Program-made: the position numbers and the translations under genes
The notes under the pieces: generated by a model
What the model was told of the DNA's origin: nothing
What the model saw: the letters and a program-made list of their open reading frames with translations, nothing else
Database searches by the model: none
From: Magicicada septendecula
Taxonomy: Eukaryota > Arthropoda > Insecta > Hemiptera > Cicadidae
Length of the DNA: 64,000 nucleotides
Direction: 5' to 3'
Assembly: GCA_034769895.1 (NCBI GenBank)
Contig: CM068369.1
Location: 428,135,479 to 428,199,478 of the forward strand
Shown here: piece by piece, positions 22,565 through 32,703 of the stretch
Numbering within the stretch: position 1 is the stretch's first letter
Layout of the letters: each line of letters opens with the position of its first letter

Positions 22565-23031
22565 TGTTCCACGACACAGAGACTTAGTGATTGTGAAATG
22601 TTTTTAGTCAGTGTCTTACATCATAGTCTCTTACAAGAAATCAAATAAAAATTGTTAACACGCAATAAAAACGTCTACTAATATAAAACACAATTGTATT
22701 ACAATTATTAATAAAAGTGACACAATTATAAAACACATAACACTTCGCCACAGTAATTACTTTTCACTAATAACCACTTGAACGCACAGTGTAATCGCCC
22801 GACAATAACTGAACTAAGGGCGCTGACACCTTGTATTTATACCCCGCTCAGAAACCAGAACATTCCACATACTACACATTAGCGCTACACTACGACGTAA
22901 TTGCGCGCGGCTGGTGACGCCTAGAAAAGTCTCTCGAACGCATGTTGAAATCACGTATGGACACAACATTACAGCCGGATTCCTCTGGAACATTCGAAAA
23001 ACATGTAGAATGTTCTGTAATGTTGTAACAC
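22565..23031 (-). repeat. Gypsy-A 3' LTR (copy 1)
   Basis: In the coding sense it reads TGTTACAACATTACAGAACATTC... to ...TGTCGTGGAACA, with inverted termini. It is homologous along its length to the LTR at 34687-35227: both share ACAGAACA-TCTAC-TGTTT-TCGAA-GTTCCAGAG and a TATAAATA promoter box (here 22834-22841). A purine-rich tract (aagggggaggcag in the coding sense, 23032-23045) directly precedes it, as expected for a polypurine tract. Confidence 0.85.
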
Positions 23032-23041
23032 TGCCTCCCCC

Positions 23042-23400
23042 TTAAGCCTGTTCGTCCCGAACTGGCAAACTGTCTCTGAAGTAATACTTGGCCAGGCGAT
23101 CTAGGTGGACGACCTTGAACTTCCACTGTACTTCCTGCTGAATCCGATAGACAACATCGTTGATTCTTTTTTTCACAGTGTAGGGTCCTTCCCAGTTAGT
23201 CTGAAGTTTAGGTGAGCGACCATGACAGCGCTTTGGGTTGAACAACCAAACTTGATCTCCTTCTTGGAAACCCACGTTATTACTACAAATGTCATACCGA
23301 GTTTTCATTTTATCACTGGCTATCTTCAGCCATCCTCTTATCAAGAGATTCATTTCTTGGAGTTCCTCTGGTAATTTGTAAGTATCCGAAGCACTGGAAC
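23042..23400 (-). pseudogene. pol: Gypsy-A integrase C terminus
   Basis: The frame reads LPEELQEMNLLIRGWLKIASDK, then GFQEGDQVWLFNPKR, NWEGPYTVKKRINDVVYRIQ and KVVHLDRLAKY. This is the well-known gypsy integrase C-terminal block (GD-VWL, W-GPY-V, DRL-P-Y). The TAA at 23042 overlaps the polypurine tract next to the LTR, the normal arrangement for this clade. The catalytic core is absent: upstream of about 23400 the sequence jumps to protease homology. Confidence 0.9.
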
Positions 23401-23925
23401 TTCATTGCATCATTCCGGCTACCCAGGCCACAGGAGTCAATTTGCCTAGGAGCGTATTGATTTGTAAAGTGACAGCTTGATCCAAAATATTTGCCACTCT
23501 AATAAGTATATTTCCGGTTTTGTCAAGTTTCACTAAACTTCTGGCAATTAGTAGGTATGCCTCATGTGCTGACTACCTGGGGTTCGAATATAGAGCACTG
23601 GCTCCCCTAGTATGTTCCTCAGTTGTAACCATGATAATAATTTTGGAGTTTGGTGGGATAGTTACGGCCACTTGATTTATCACGTCCATTGATTTTTCTG
23701 ATGTATTAATTGTGGAAAGTGTTACCTCTTCTTTTCTGATTCTCCAGACATTGTTTTTGAAGTTGACTATAAATCTATATGCTTCATAACATCCACACCA
23801 AGAACTGCTTCATCCACAGTGTCTGCAACCAGTACTTGATGATCAAACTGTAGTCGACCGAGGCGTAAGTGTATCTCCACTTTTTCAAACACTTTTACAG
23901 GCCATCCAGTAACTGTTCACAAGCT
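23401..23925 (-). pseudogene. pro: Gypsy-A protease fragment
   Basis: In the coding sense the sequence contains VFEKVEIHLRLGRLQFDHQV, LVADTVDEAVLGVDVMKH and, in a shifted frame, NNVWRIRKEEV and HEAYLLIARSLVKLDKTG. The VLGVD block is the C-terminal part of gypsy aspartic proteases, and the rest matches the protease-RT linker of the same group. Stops and shifts break it. RT, RNase H and most of integrase are deleted between here and 23400. Confidence 0.75.
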
Positions 23926-23959
23926 GCAAGAGCGCCAGCATCAAGTTGTCATTCACTAA

Positions 23960-24335
23960 AGGTAGTTGCCTGTTTCTTTCATCGTCATGAACGTTTCAGC
24001 ATAATTTATTAAAAAGTCATATCCATTTTGGTACCATTGAATCACTCACTGCTTCTACCCTATAAGCATCGAAAATCTGACAGTGAGTTTCAATTGATTT
24101 AATGCCTTTCACGTTCAAGAACCTAATCATATATCTACTTTCACATGAGGTGGGTGTCTCGAATTTCTTCAACAATATAACATGTCCAACAAAGCTTACT
24201 CAGTGCACAGTTGTTTACAAGCATTGTTGGCTTGCCAACAAACCAACTGGCCAGGTATGCGCAACAGCATGATGGGATCGATACTGCAGCAATATTTAAA
24301 AACCGAACTTACTTTCTGGATATCCCTTGTACAAT
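23960..24335 (-). pseudogene. mariner-type transposon 5' end with transposase N-terminal fragment
   Basis: In the coding sense the segment starts TACAAGGGATATCCAGAAAGTAAGTTCGG, matching the known insect mariner inverted-repeat style (…GGGxTxTCCAGAAAGTAAGTTCxG). After about 170 bp it reads MIRFLNVKGIKSIETHCQIF and later KW-I and NVHDDERNR, the N-terminal helix-turn-helix region of mariner transposases (usual form MIRFLxxKGxxxxEIHxQ...KW...DDERSGR). The fragment breaks off at about 23960 in the gypsy protease region. The catalytic DD34D core and the second inverted repeat are missing. Confidence 0.7.
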
Positions 24336-24755
24336 GAACACAGATTTATAAAATATTTTTTCATGAAGAAGGTAGTATTACAGACATTTAATTTATACAG
24401 TAATGTGCAGCACAGTATGTAGAACATCAATAAAATTTAAAACCCTTTAAACTTTTTGCTTCATATTTAGTAAAAAATAGCAACATTGCAAAGACAGGAA
24501 AGGAGAGAAGTATAGGAGAAACATGTGGGCAAGAGAGAGCACAACAGCTCCCATAAAGGCCAATGCTGAAAATTAATTTTGGGATGGCCTGTAATATAGT
24601 ATATATAATTACCTAATTTCTTAACTTACATTCATTGTGTTCTGTGTTGTGTTAAGATTCTAAAATCTATGCACTTAATGATACTGCAAACCATTTAAAA
24701 ATAATACTGCGCTTTTCAAAAATTTTTATAATCCATTCATATTTATTATAAAATG
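24336..24755. other. unassigned AT-rich DNA
   Basis: No gene or repeat was recognised. A purine-rich patch at 24495-24540 is low complexity. Confidence 0.4.
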
Positions 24756-25460
24756 CTGACTACTGACTATCCATAAATTCTGACTAATTGATTTTTGTAC
24801 ACGACTTTGATTCCTCCAATATAAGAAAAAGTTAGTTAAAGTTTTTACTATTTTTTTCTAAAATAACTCATAACAGTAATTTCCAACAAGGTAAGGATTA
24901 ATTTTCAGTGAATATAATAACATTTAGAAAATTTAAATTCAGCTATTTACACATCATAATTTCAATGACAAGAGTTAAAATTATTTTCAATTAATAGAAT
25001 ATGATAATGACATCTTTCCAGTTGTAAATAATAATCTGTTTGCTTTAGTAAGTTCAATTATAAGACATATAGTTCAACTAAATAATATCATCAGTTACTT
25101 TTCTTAAAGACATTCCTTAAATTCCCTTTGCTTATGTTTCTTTACTCATTGTTTATCATGTAACTGTCAATAATGGCTAACTATAGTTTTGCTTAAATGT
25201 CAGATATGCATCTCACATATAAACTTGCAAACTACAAATCGAAATGTACCATTATAATTTTTTATTATTCAAAATAATTTAAATTCATGTGACTCAAATT
25301 ATGATGTGTAAGTACAGTAGTTACAGTTAAATTTGCCAAGTCATTACCGGTAATTTCACTGAAACTTGCCCTGTCACTTAGCTATAAATTATTGTTACTG
25401 AGTTAATTTGGAAAAATCAGTATGGAGAACTATACATGACTTCCATGTTCTAAGATTTAT
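24756..25460. mobile_element. foldback element, copy 2
   Basis: The left part (about 24770-24980: actactgac, gactttgattc, ttaaagtttttactattttttt) resembles 20745-20890 of copy 1. The right part (about 25290-25420: gtaagtacagtagttacagttaaatttgcc...actgttactgagtta-type) resembles 21680-21780. The central segment 25010-25240 matches 21400-21600 of copy 1 in reverse complement. Copy 2 is therefore the same family with its centre inverted, diverged, and lacking the outer poly-T/ggcggcc ends. Confidence 0.65.
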
Positions 25461-25805
25461 GTTTAAAATAATTTACTTGAATTAGGTTTGATAATTTCTA
25501 AAAAAATATCCCCCACCTAGTAAAAAGAGTTTTATGTTTGACAGATTGAAATGAAATATTTCTGTAGAAATTACTTCTTTGTTGCCGATAACGATAACAA
25601 CATAGTACACATAAAAAAATTATCCCCTCCCCCTTCAACTATCATTTTCACTTATAGAAAATTACCCCTCCCCCTTCAAACACCCTTTTCATTTACAGAT
25701 ATTTCATCTACCTTTCTACAGTGGGTTATTATGACCTTCTTTTCAGGAAACTTTATTTATCATAATTAAGTACTTTACTCTTTGGACAGTACTTATTTTA
25801 GTTTG

Positions 25806-25847
<42 letters not shown>

Positions 25848-26876
25848 ATATTATATACATCAAGAAACGGACTGTAGCAGAAAGTGATTAAAATATATAT
25901 AATCATATTTTTATTTACTATTATTAATGTAACAAGACATTGTTTGAACATGATTTTAATTTACAATTCAATTTATGCATCCTGATTGGTCAAAACCAAT
26001 CACCCCATTAGTGGGGGCTAAGCAAAGTCTACAGGACAGAACAATTCAAATCAGTACTTACTCACATCTAATGTGTGGAGGTTGTTAGGTAAAAGTACGC
26101 TTATATAATACATTTGTGGCATCACCTTACTTCACGTTTTCATTTAATATTTTTTTTTTACATTCAATTAACTTCAGTTCGCTGACAACAGTGCGCATGA
26201 AAATTTCATGAGTACAAATCATACATGTCAATTCAGTGTCTTATAATACATCTAGTGGCCTAATTAGTGAAGGATCTGCAGCAACATCTACAGCATCCCT
26301 TTGGGAAGGCCTTCCCTAACAACGCCCCTAACCCCTTTCATGACCATCATCTAGCATCACGACCTCAGGCAACATACTGCGTGTTCAGCATTTAAAAGAA
26401 ACTCTACCGACACAAGGTATGTGTTATACTTTATTCAATGATATAATGTAATTGACAATTTATTAACTGTATCTTTTGCAATCTACATAAAATTCCAGTG
26501 TTCACATTAGAGGGGCCGGCAATTGCCCCAGAAGTGTATGGCTGTGGGGTTAAGAACCTATTCATATTTATGACAACAGTAAAACCTAAGAATGGCAGCA
26601 TTTCTCTTACTTTACGGGGTTATAAATAACTAAAGTGTAAAACACATAACATTACACAACAAAGTTATGGTCCTCCGGGCCACAGTGGTGCCCAGAAGGG
26701 GGGTGCATGGTGCAAGCTGCGCCATCTAACTTTGGGGGGGCATGTTTTTACAGCATTTTTGATGATAAAAGGGGGTCAAATAAATAAAAAACTAGGGGAT
26801 AACTGAATTTGGGGGCGGGCATGCGCCATAGCCTGGGGGGGGGGATGGTCAAGCCTGCCAGGCCGGATCTCTCTAC
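25461..26876. other. unassigned DNA with TA microsatellite
   Basis: A (TA)n run occupies about 25809-25850. A G-rich patch at 26690-26860 (long G runs, e.g. ggggggggggatgg) has the look of a diverged transposon end. No protein homology was seen. Confidence 0.45.
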
Positions 26877-27161
26877 TGTGAGCAATACTGGACATGCTAA
26901 AAGACAGTTAATTTGAGTCGGTTACGTTCATTATAAGCAATACTGAACACGTTACATAGAGTGCACATTGGAAACAAATATCTATTGTGTTTTGAACAAA
27001 ACTGGACCTGTGCGCGTAGACAGTGCAAGCGTCGTTTCCTTGTCTTGATAACATTGTTAGGCTATTCATTTCAATAAGTAAACATTATAATCAGTGAAGC
27101 ATAATTTTATTATCTTTATTTAACAATTCAATCTCTATACTGAACAGTTCAGTAAATCAAA

Positions 27162-27896
27162 ATGAAATACACTAGTTTCTCTCGACAAGGTAAATTACTC
27201 CTTAATTGCTTTAGTAAAATATCTCAACATACACAGACATTAATTGACATTTACGAATTAACAGAATCAGATAAACAAAGGGCGCTATCCCTATATGAGG
27301 AAACTTGTGAAAAACATAAACATTTTGAGAAAAACTTAGAGAGATTATTTAGCGACGCTACTGTGCTCGACGAAACAGCAGAATCGGATGTACAAGATTT
27401 AAGCAATCAAATCAATGATCTATTTATCGAAATAAGCAGTAAATTACGTCCAATTTTACCATCCAACGAACAAAACAACCACAACAGCACGACACTGTCA
27501 AACACGTTTTCCGGAAGCTCCGAAAGCGGTATCAGATTACCTAAAATACAACTGAAAACGTTTAATGGCGATATCTCCCAATGGATTGCCTTTTTTAATT
27601 TGTTTGACACAACTGTGAATAAAAATCAAAGTTTAACCAACACTGAGAAATTTCGGTTTTTGCTTTCTTCACTTCAACATGAACCGTTGAATTTAATAAA
27701 ATCATTACCTCTTACTAATGAGAACTATCTTATTGCATATGATATTCTAGTTAAGAGATACCACAATCCACGAATATTACAATCATTGCATTTAAATCAT
27801 TTAATTGACTTGCCTACTTATCACGATGTTAATGCAAAAAACTTGCGAGCTTTCATATGCCAATTTAACGAACATGCAACAGCTCTAATAGCTTAG
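27162..27896 (+). pseudogene. gag: BEL-2 Gag (DUF1759-type)
   Basis: From ATG 27162, a helical N terminus precedes the Pao Gag block with IRLPKIQLKTFNGDISQW, FRFLLSSLQHEPLNLIKSL and LTNENYLIAYDILVKRY, clearly related to BEL-1 Gag. A TAG at 27894 interrupts it. Homologous sequence continues in another frame (LLLQKFDFSLRTRFESKR, EFIKFLEDECSHME) to about 28200. It formed the particle shell of the element. Confidence 0.92.
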
Positions 27897-28471
27897 GATC
27901 GGATGCCAAGACAACAATCCAATCTTAATAACATTACTTTTACAAAAGTTCGACTTCTCACTGCGTACACGCTTTGAGTCTAAGCGAAACAATTTACATG
28001 AGTTACCAACACCAAAGGAATTCATTAAATTTTTAGAAGACGAGTGCTCCCATATGGAGAATGTGTGTTTAACACAAGTGCCAAAACCAAATTTTCAAAG
28101 ACAACCTATTAACAATGTTTTTAAATCAACCAATGTTAAAAATAAAAATGTAACAACACTTACAGTACAAACTAGTAAATTAGAATGTTCGTATTGCAAG
28201 GGAGATGTCATAATACGCTATTACATTTTACAAAAAAAACAGCGAACTCAGTATGTAACGATAACGGTGTGACATCACAGTCAACATTGCCGGTTGCCGT
28301 ATCACAAACAACATTGCACTCTGTTCAAGCAATGAAGAACCCTAGTTATAACAAATACATCACCCTTTTTGGGCACAACTCTTGTAAAATTAATGTCTTC
28401 AAACAACAATACTGTTATAGCAAGAGCTCTTATTGAGTCGGCTTCTAGTTGTTCCTTCATAAATGAGGATA
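27897..28471 (+). pseudogene. gag-pol: BEL-2 Gag C terminus, zinc region and start of protease
   Basis: A CSYCKG-type zinc knuckle (about 28180-28215) is followed, after frame changes, by the protease start near 28385-28468: TTLVKLMSSNN... and ARALIESASSCSFINEDI. The alanine-serine version of the active site (ESASSCSF) is usual for some Pao elements, where D(T/S)G is less strict. Homology stops exactly at the ATA at 28469-28471, the insertion point of the DNA transposon, and resumes at 32704. Confidence 0.85.
28469..28471. repeat. 3-bp target duplication (ATA), left
   Basis: ATA precedes the transposon end TAGTCCAG, and ATA follows the opposite end CTGGACTA at 32701-32703. Removing the element plus one ATA leaves the BEL-2 protease frame continuous, so this duplication is well supported. 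Confidence 0.92.
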
Positions 28472-29061
28472 TAGTCCAGTCAACGAAAAGGTTGTAGAGG
28501 GAAATGGAAGGAACACAATTTTTGACTTTGGGCCTTTGTTTGGACTAAATTCTAGTTAGGAGGTAAACATACTAAGAGTCCCCACTCCTAGTTGGTGAGC
28601 GGGGTGCAGGGGGGCACGTGGAAGGTCCCTTTTTTCGGTTTTTCGCTTATATCTCGGAAACTATGCAACCTAGCGATAAGGCCATTTATACAAAATTAAA
28701 GCGGACAAAATGTGCCACAAGATTGATTCTATTCATTTTTTCGCTATCTTGCATAGTTTCCGAGATATCCGCGCTCGAAATTCGCTAATTTTGAAAAAAA
28801 ATTTTGCCTCACGTTTTTTGCCTTATTTGACTAGCTAACTCTTCGGCCCTTCGTCCTACGAAAAAGTCATGAGAAAGGAAGCTGTAGAGCATTAAATTTC
28901 TTTCAAGAATATATGATATTTTACTATTTTATCTTCAACCGTTCAAAAGTAGAGCAATTTTAACTTTATGTGTAAATTCCGAGATTTTGCAGAAAAACTT
29001 AACTTTCGTATTTCCGTTATTCCACTGCTCTAACTCTATATATAAGCCAATATATACGTAT
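28472..29061. repeat. terminal inverted repeat, left arm
   Basis: About 590 bp that are the reverse complement of 32112-32700, with small indels near the outer end. It contains an inner palindromic pair, cttatatctcggaaactatgcaa...ttgcatagtttccgagatat (28645-28770), so each arm can fold on itself as well. The arms end at ataagccaatatat. Confidence 0.93.
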
Positions 29062-29600
29062 TTATATGTATAAATAGTATATACTATATATATATATATA
29101 TAAGTGGCACATAAAGAAATTATATGTATATATGTATTATATAATATATTTTCAGGTACATATGTAGTTCTTCAAAAGTATAACTGTTTGGTGTCGTTGA
29201 ATACTGTTTTCGACACCCCGAATCTAATGGAACCACTTTCAGAGATCTATCTCTCACCCCTACAGAAATACAATGACTATATATAATGGAAATTTTTTGA
29301 AAATACTCAAAATTGACAATTTATCGAGGATCGCTGAATCTTTATTGTTATTTAAGAGCCATAATAACCCTCTACATAGGCAATAATACTTGTATTCAAT
29401 GTATATAATATATAATGTACAGTTTATATATATATATATATATAACTATGCTCCGCAAAGGCATTGGGGTAGGGTGATTCCAGAGTCAACAACAATTTGT
29501 ACATAACTTATTTTATTAACACATTAACTCGTAAATGTTTTTGATAAACTATGTTACATTTCATTTAATAATATATTTATACCTTATAGTACAATTATAC
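29062..29600. other. transposon sub-terminal region with TA tracts
   Basis: Contains several (TA)n tracts (29083-29101, 29428-29443) and no credible ORF. It lies 3' of the nuclease gene. Confidence 0.5.
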
Positions 29601-29614
29601 ATTAGTAATTGTTA

Positions 29615-29935
29615 TCAATTCCTGGCTCTCTTGGGGCGGGAGGGTCCTGGCTCGTCATGGGAACTTGGTCCTGGGGTGGGTTCTGCTTCGTTTTCTTCTT
29701 CATCCGTTGAGGAAGGAGATAAATCTTCGAGGATGACTGGCAGAGGATCGATGTCGAGTTCTTCATCCTCATTGTCCAAGAGGGGGCCCCCATTACGACA
29801 GTTCCCCTGGCAGTTTTGGCAGGCAGGGGAACACTTGAGAGATGTCTTTCTGCATCCGCATTTGGTGGTGGCACAATCCTTTGTGCACCGACAAAAAATA
29901 ATTTTTAATATTTCATCCGGTGCAGCCTGGCTCAC
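29615..29935 (-). pseudogene. CXC (tesmin/TSO1-like) C-terminal part of the transposon protein
   Basis: Residues 15-46 of this reading hold nine cysteines (C15, C17, C21, C26, C28, C35, C39, C42, C46) in the CxCxxxC...CxC...C spacing of a CXC cysteine-rich domain, typically a zinc- and DNA-binding fold. A highly acidic, serine-rich tail (EDEELDIDPLP, SSTDEEENEAEP) ends with a basic PKRARN that could be a nuclear signal. It overlaps the end of the nuclease frame by 23 bp in a different frame. I read it as the frameshifted C terminus of the same protein rather than a separate gene. Confidence 0.8.
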
Positions 29936-30992
29936 TGTGTACCGGGGTTAGAAATTTGTTGGTGGTTAGCTCCCACCCATACATCTGAGGAGGCAGCTCA
30001 TGTCCCAACCACATCTGGACTTGGTGATATGTCCTCAGAGAATGTTGTTTCGCTGCCCCCTCAGTTGGTGGGAGGCATGAGATGTCCGGTTTGATATTGG
30101 CTACCGATTTAACAAAGGATTGGTAACGGTAAGCGTTTAGAGATTTATCTTTAAGTGGGGCCCCGTACCACCTCAAAATACACTTTTTCCCAGCTTCCTC
30201 TATATCATCCTTGGTTGGGGAAGGGTCTGAAAAAACTGCAGCAGCTCCCTGGACATCTGGAGACTTCAAATACAGTTTGACAAATCCCAGCTTACTCTTT
30301 CGGAAGGCTGCTGAGGTGGTATCGCACCCAGTGAAGGCGTGTAGAAATAGTATGTCTCGCAGCCCCTGGGTCTGAAGCTCCTGGGTAGAAAACAATGAAG
30401 GTTTTATGTTTCCACGTCCAGGCTTGACGAAAATTATGTCCTGGCCACCAGGTGTTTTGGCCATCAACATGACTATTAGGTCGACATCCTCACCAATAAC
30501 AGCAACAGCGGTGGTATGTGACAACTCAACAGCCGTGTCTACAACGAGGACGTCCGCATCGTTCTGTGCTTGAAGGGTTCTGACTCCATGTGCCTGTAGT
30601 GTGACCTTCAGCATGTTAATCAGCCGACTTTTGTTGTAGACGTTTGACAGGAAGTCTTCCTGCTTCACAGTTATGACTGTCTCCTGATTGAAATGTATGT
30701 CGGCTGACTTGCTGAGGCGGTACCGCCTTTGCTGCTCAGCGACCTTGGTACTTGATGATGAGCTCGTGTACCCATCAAACACTACAGTGCAATTCCTTCC
30801 ACGATAGTGACTGTTCACAAAACTGGCGTACCCATCACAAATGACAGATATCATGGAACCTTTTTGCCAAATAACTTTGTGGAGGAGAAGTCCTCCATCC
30901 ATAACAATGTCAAAGTGTGTCACACGTACATCTTTGGCTATTGGATTGAGCTCTTTGTAGAGAACTGACTTCGTCGATTTCCTCATCCTCAT
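29913..30992 (-). pseudogene. FEN1/XPG-like nuclease domain of the transposon protein
   Basis: The domain pattern fits a PIN-fold flap nuclease. It has an N-type VVFDGY (residues 70-75), an I-type block with NDADVLVVD (144-152) followed by VIGEDVDLIVML (166-177), and a helix-turn region HAFTGCDTTSA (218-228) that parallels LLGCDY in FEN1. D145, D147, E168, D169 and D171 are candidate metal ligands. The same GCDTTSA protein type is common as 'uncharacterized' multi-copy proteins in insects and cnidarians. The reading begins in a slipped repeat: the (gatgag)n tract at about 30983-31010 has expanded, placing this part out of frame with the 31363-30989 part. Confidence 0.85.
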
Positions 30993-31363
30993 CCTCTCCT
31001 CATCCCACCCTCATTGAAGAAGGCCAAAGGGAAAGGGGCTAATTCATATTGCAAATAAGTTTTCAAATCTTCGTCGGTTTTCTTGTTTATGGATATGCGT
31101 TGGAATAGCAAAAAAGGATCCACAGACACCTTTTCGTCGTTGATCTTGATTGACGAGCTTACAGTCGAAAGGGGGAGTGCTCGATCTTTCCGAGACAGTT
31201 TGATATCTGAAAATGGAGAATTCACCATTTTAGCCATTGCTTGTTTACCAACTGTAACAGCATTGTAGCACGTGATTGTTTTGTCACCAACCAACCAACC
31301 ACCCCCGTCGCAATAGACATGATGTCGCTGGTAGCCGGAAAGGGAGAATATTTCCCAAACCAC
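30989..31363 (-). pseudogene. middle part of the transposon protein
   Basis: Homologous content starts at about GDKTITCYNAVTVGKQAMAKM (31290) and runs to FFNEGGMRRG. It joins the upstream frame across a tandem ggtt expansion (ggtggttggttggttgg, about 31285-31305) and the downstream frame across a gatgag expansion. It carries no catalytic motif that I recognise. Its position between the N-terminal WSDMTIE region and the XPG domain is constant in this protein family as far as I recall. Confidence 0.75.
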
Positions 31364-31845
31364 TCAATTAGTTTGGTAACATCAGCTGCATCCTTAGTTT
31401 GGCGGGCTTGTCCAAAATCTGTGTGCTGCTCACTAGACGTGAATAGAACCCCACAAATCTCTTCTAGAGAGGTGCAAATATCATGGGTCGCACTCATTCC
31501 AATTACCCATTTGCTGAGTGTACTATTTGTCACACCTCTACCACGGGTCATGCCACCTTGGCCAGTAAACGCTCGCATCAGGGTGATCTCGATGGTCATA
31601 TCGGACCACACCCCTGACCAAAAGCGATCAGATCGCCGCATTGTGAAGTAACTGTTATTTACAAATTTGTTGTATTGTTCGGCTGTCAGTTTTGAAGACA
31701 GATTTTCCATATCTTGAACGTATAAATGGCACCACTTGGCGTAGGGAAAGTGCCCTGAAGCAAGAAAGTGGGGATAACGGTCCCTATTGGATGCAGGGTT
31801 CGAAGGGACGGCCTGAAGGCTACAGAAATCACTCTCTGTCTGTAC
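31222..31845 (-). pseudogene. N-terminal part of the transposon protein
   Basis: The frame extends upstream of the Met at 31710: reading from about 31845 gives FLASGHFPYAKWCHLYVQDM, then FTMRRSDRFWSGVWSDMTIE and GMTRGRGVT. These blocks (NYA-W...Y, F-VRRS...F-SVWSDM-IE) are found N-terminal to XPG-type domains in the same widespread protein family. The true start is not resolved; a splice-donor-like gtaagtacag on the coding strand lies at the 5' edge. The frame runs wrong after VVGW at the ggtt expansion. Confidence 0.75.
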
Positions 31846-32111
31846 TTACGATATTGTCGATGTTTGGTATACAAAAAAGGTTAGTGGCACAAATAAATCA
31901 ATAAATGCAAAGTGAAGCCTCATTACAATTAAAGCAAAACAATTCAACTTCTATTGAACCAATAAGCTGCAAAAACAATTATCTGTTAATTAAGAATTAT
32001 TCATATTTGAGACAAACAAACACTTGATAATTAATTGTAAACAAAACCGGAAAGCTAACATTCATATTTAATTATTAAATCATGTAATTATTAAAGAAAG
32101 TGAAATAAAAT
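31846..32111. other. transposon 5' non-coding region
   Basis: AT-rich and without an ORF. It lies between the gene and the right inverted repeat and would hold the promoter for the minus-strand gene. Confidence 0.45.
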
Positions 32112-32700
32112 ATATTGGCTTATATATAGGAGTAAGAGCAGTGGAATAACGAAAAATACGAAAGTTTAAGTTTTTCTGCAAAATCTCGGAATTTACACAT
32201 AAAGTTAAAATTGCTCTACTTTTGAACGGTTGAAGATAAAATAGTAAAATATCATATATTCTTGAAATAAATTTAATGCTCTACAACTTCCTTTGTCATG
32301 ACTTTTTCGTAGGACGAAGGGCCGAAGAGTTAACTAGTCAAAAAAGGCAAAAAACGTGAGGCAAATTTTTTTTTCAAAATTAGCGAATTTCGAGCGCGGA
32401 TATCTCGGAAACTGTGCAAGATAGCGAAAAAATGAATAGAATCAATCTTGTGGCACATTCTATCTGCTTTAATTTTGTATAGAATAGCCTTATCGCTAGG
32501 TTGCATAGTTTCCGAGATATAAGCGAAAAACCGAAAAAAGGGACCTTCTACGTGCCCCCCTGCACCCCGCTCACCAACTAGGAGTGGGGACTCTTAGTAT
32601 GATTACCTCCTAACTAGTCCAAACAAAGGCCCAAAGTCAAAAATTGTGTTCCTTCCATTTCTCTCTACACCCCCCTTTTGAGCATTCATTGACTGGACTA
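32112..32700. repeat. terminal inverted repeat, right arm
   Basis: Reverse complement of 28472-29061 over about 590 bp; ends CTGGACTA and is followed by ATA at 32701-32703. Near the outer end it is longer than the left arm by roughly 10 bp (gcattcattgactgg versus gttgactgg type). Confidence 0.93.
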
Positions 32701-32703
32701 ATA

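Larger units (their letters stand above)
28472..32700 (-). mobile_element. XPG-nuclease DNA transposon (Academ-like), 4229 bp
   Basis: The element begins TAGTCCAGTCAA and ends with its reverse complement. The ends form long terminal inverted repeats of about 590 bp. It made a 3-bp ATA duplication in BEL-2. Its single minus-strand gene encodes an XPG/FEN1-like nuclease domain plus a cysteine-rich C terminus. Academ transposons are known for an XPG nuclease, a Cys-rich region, and 3- to 4-bp duplications, so that is the best family fit. No helicase and no obvious separate DDE domain were seen. The family label is inference. Confidence 0.8.
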
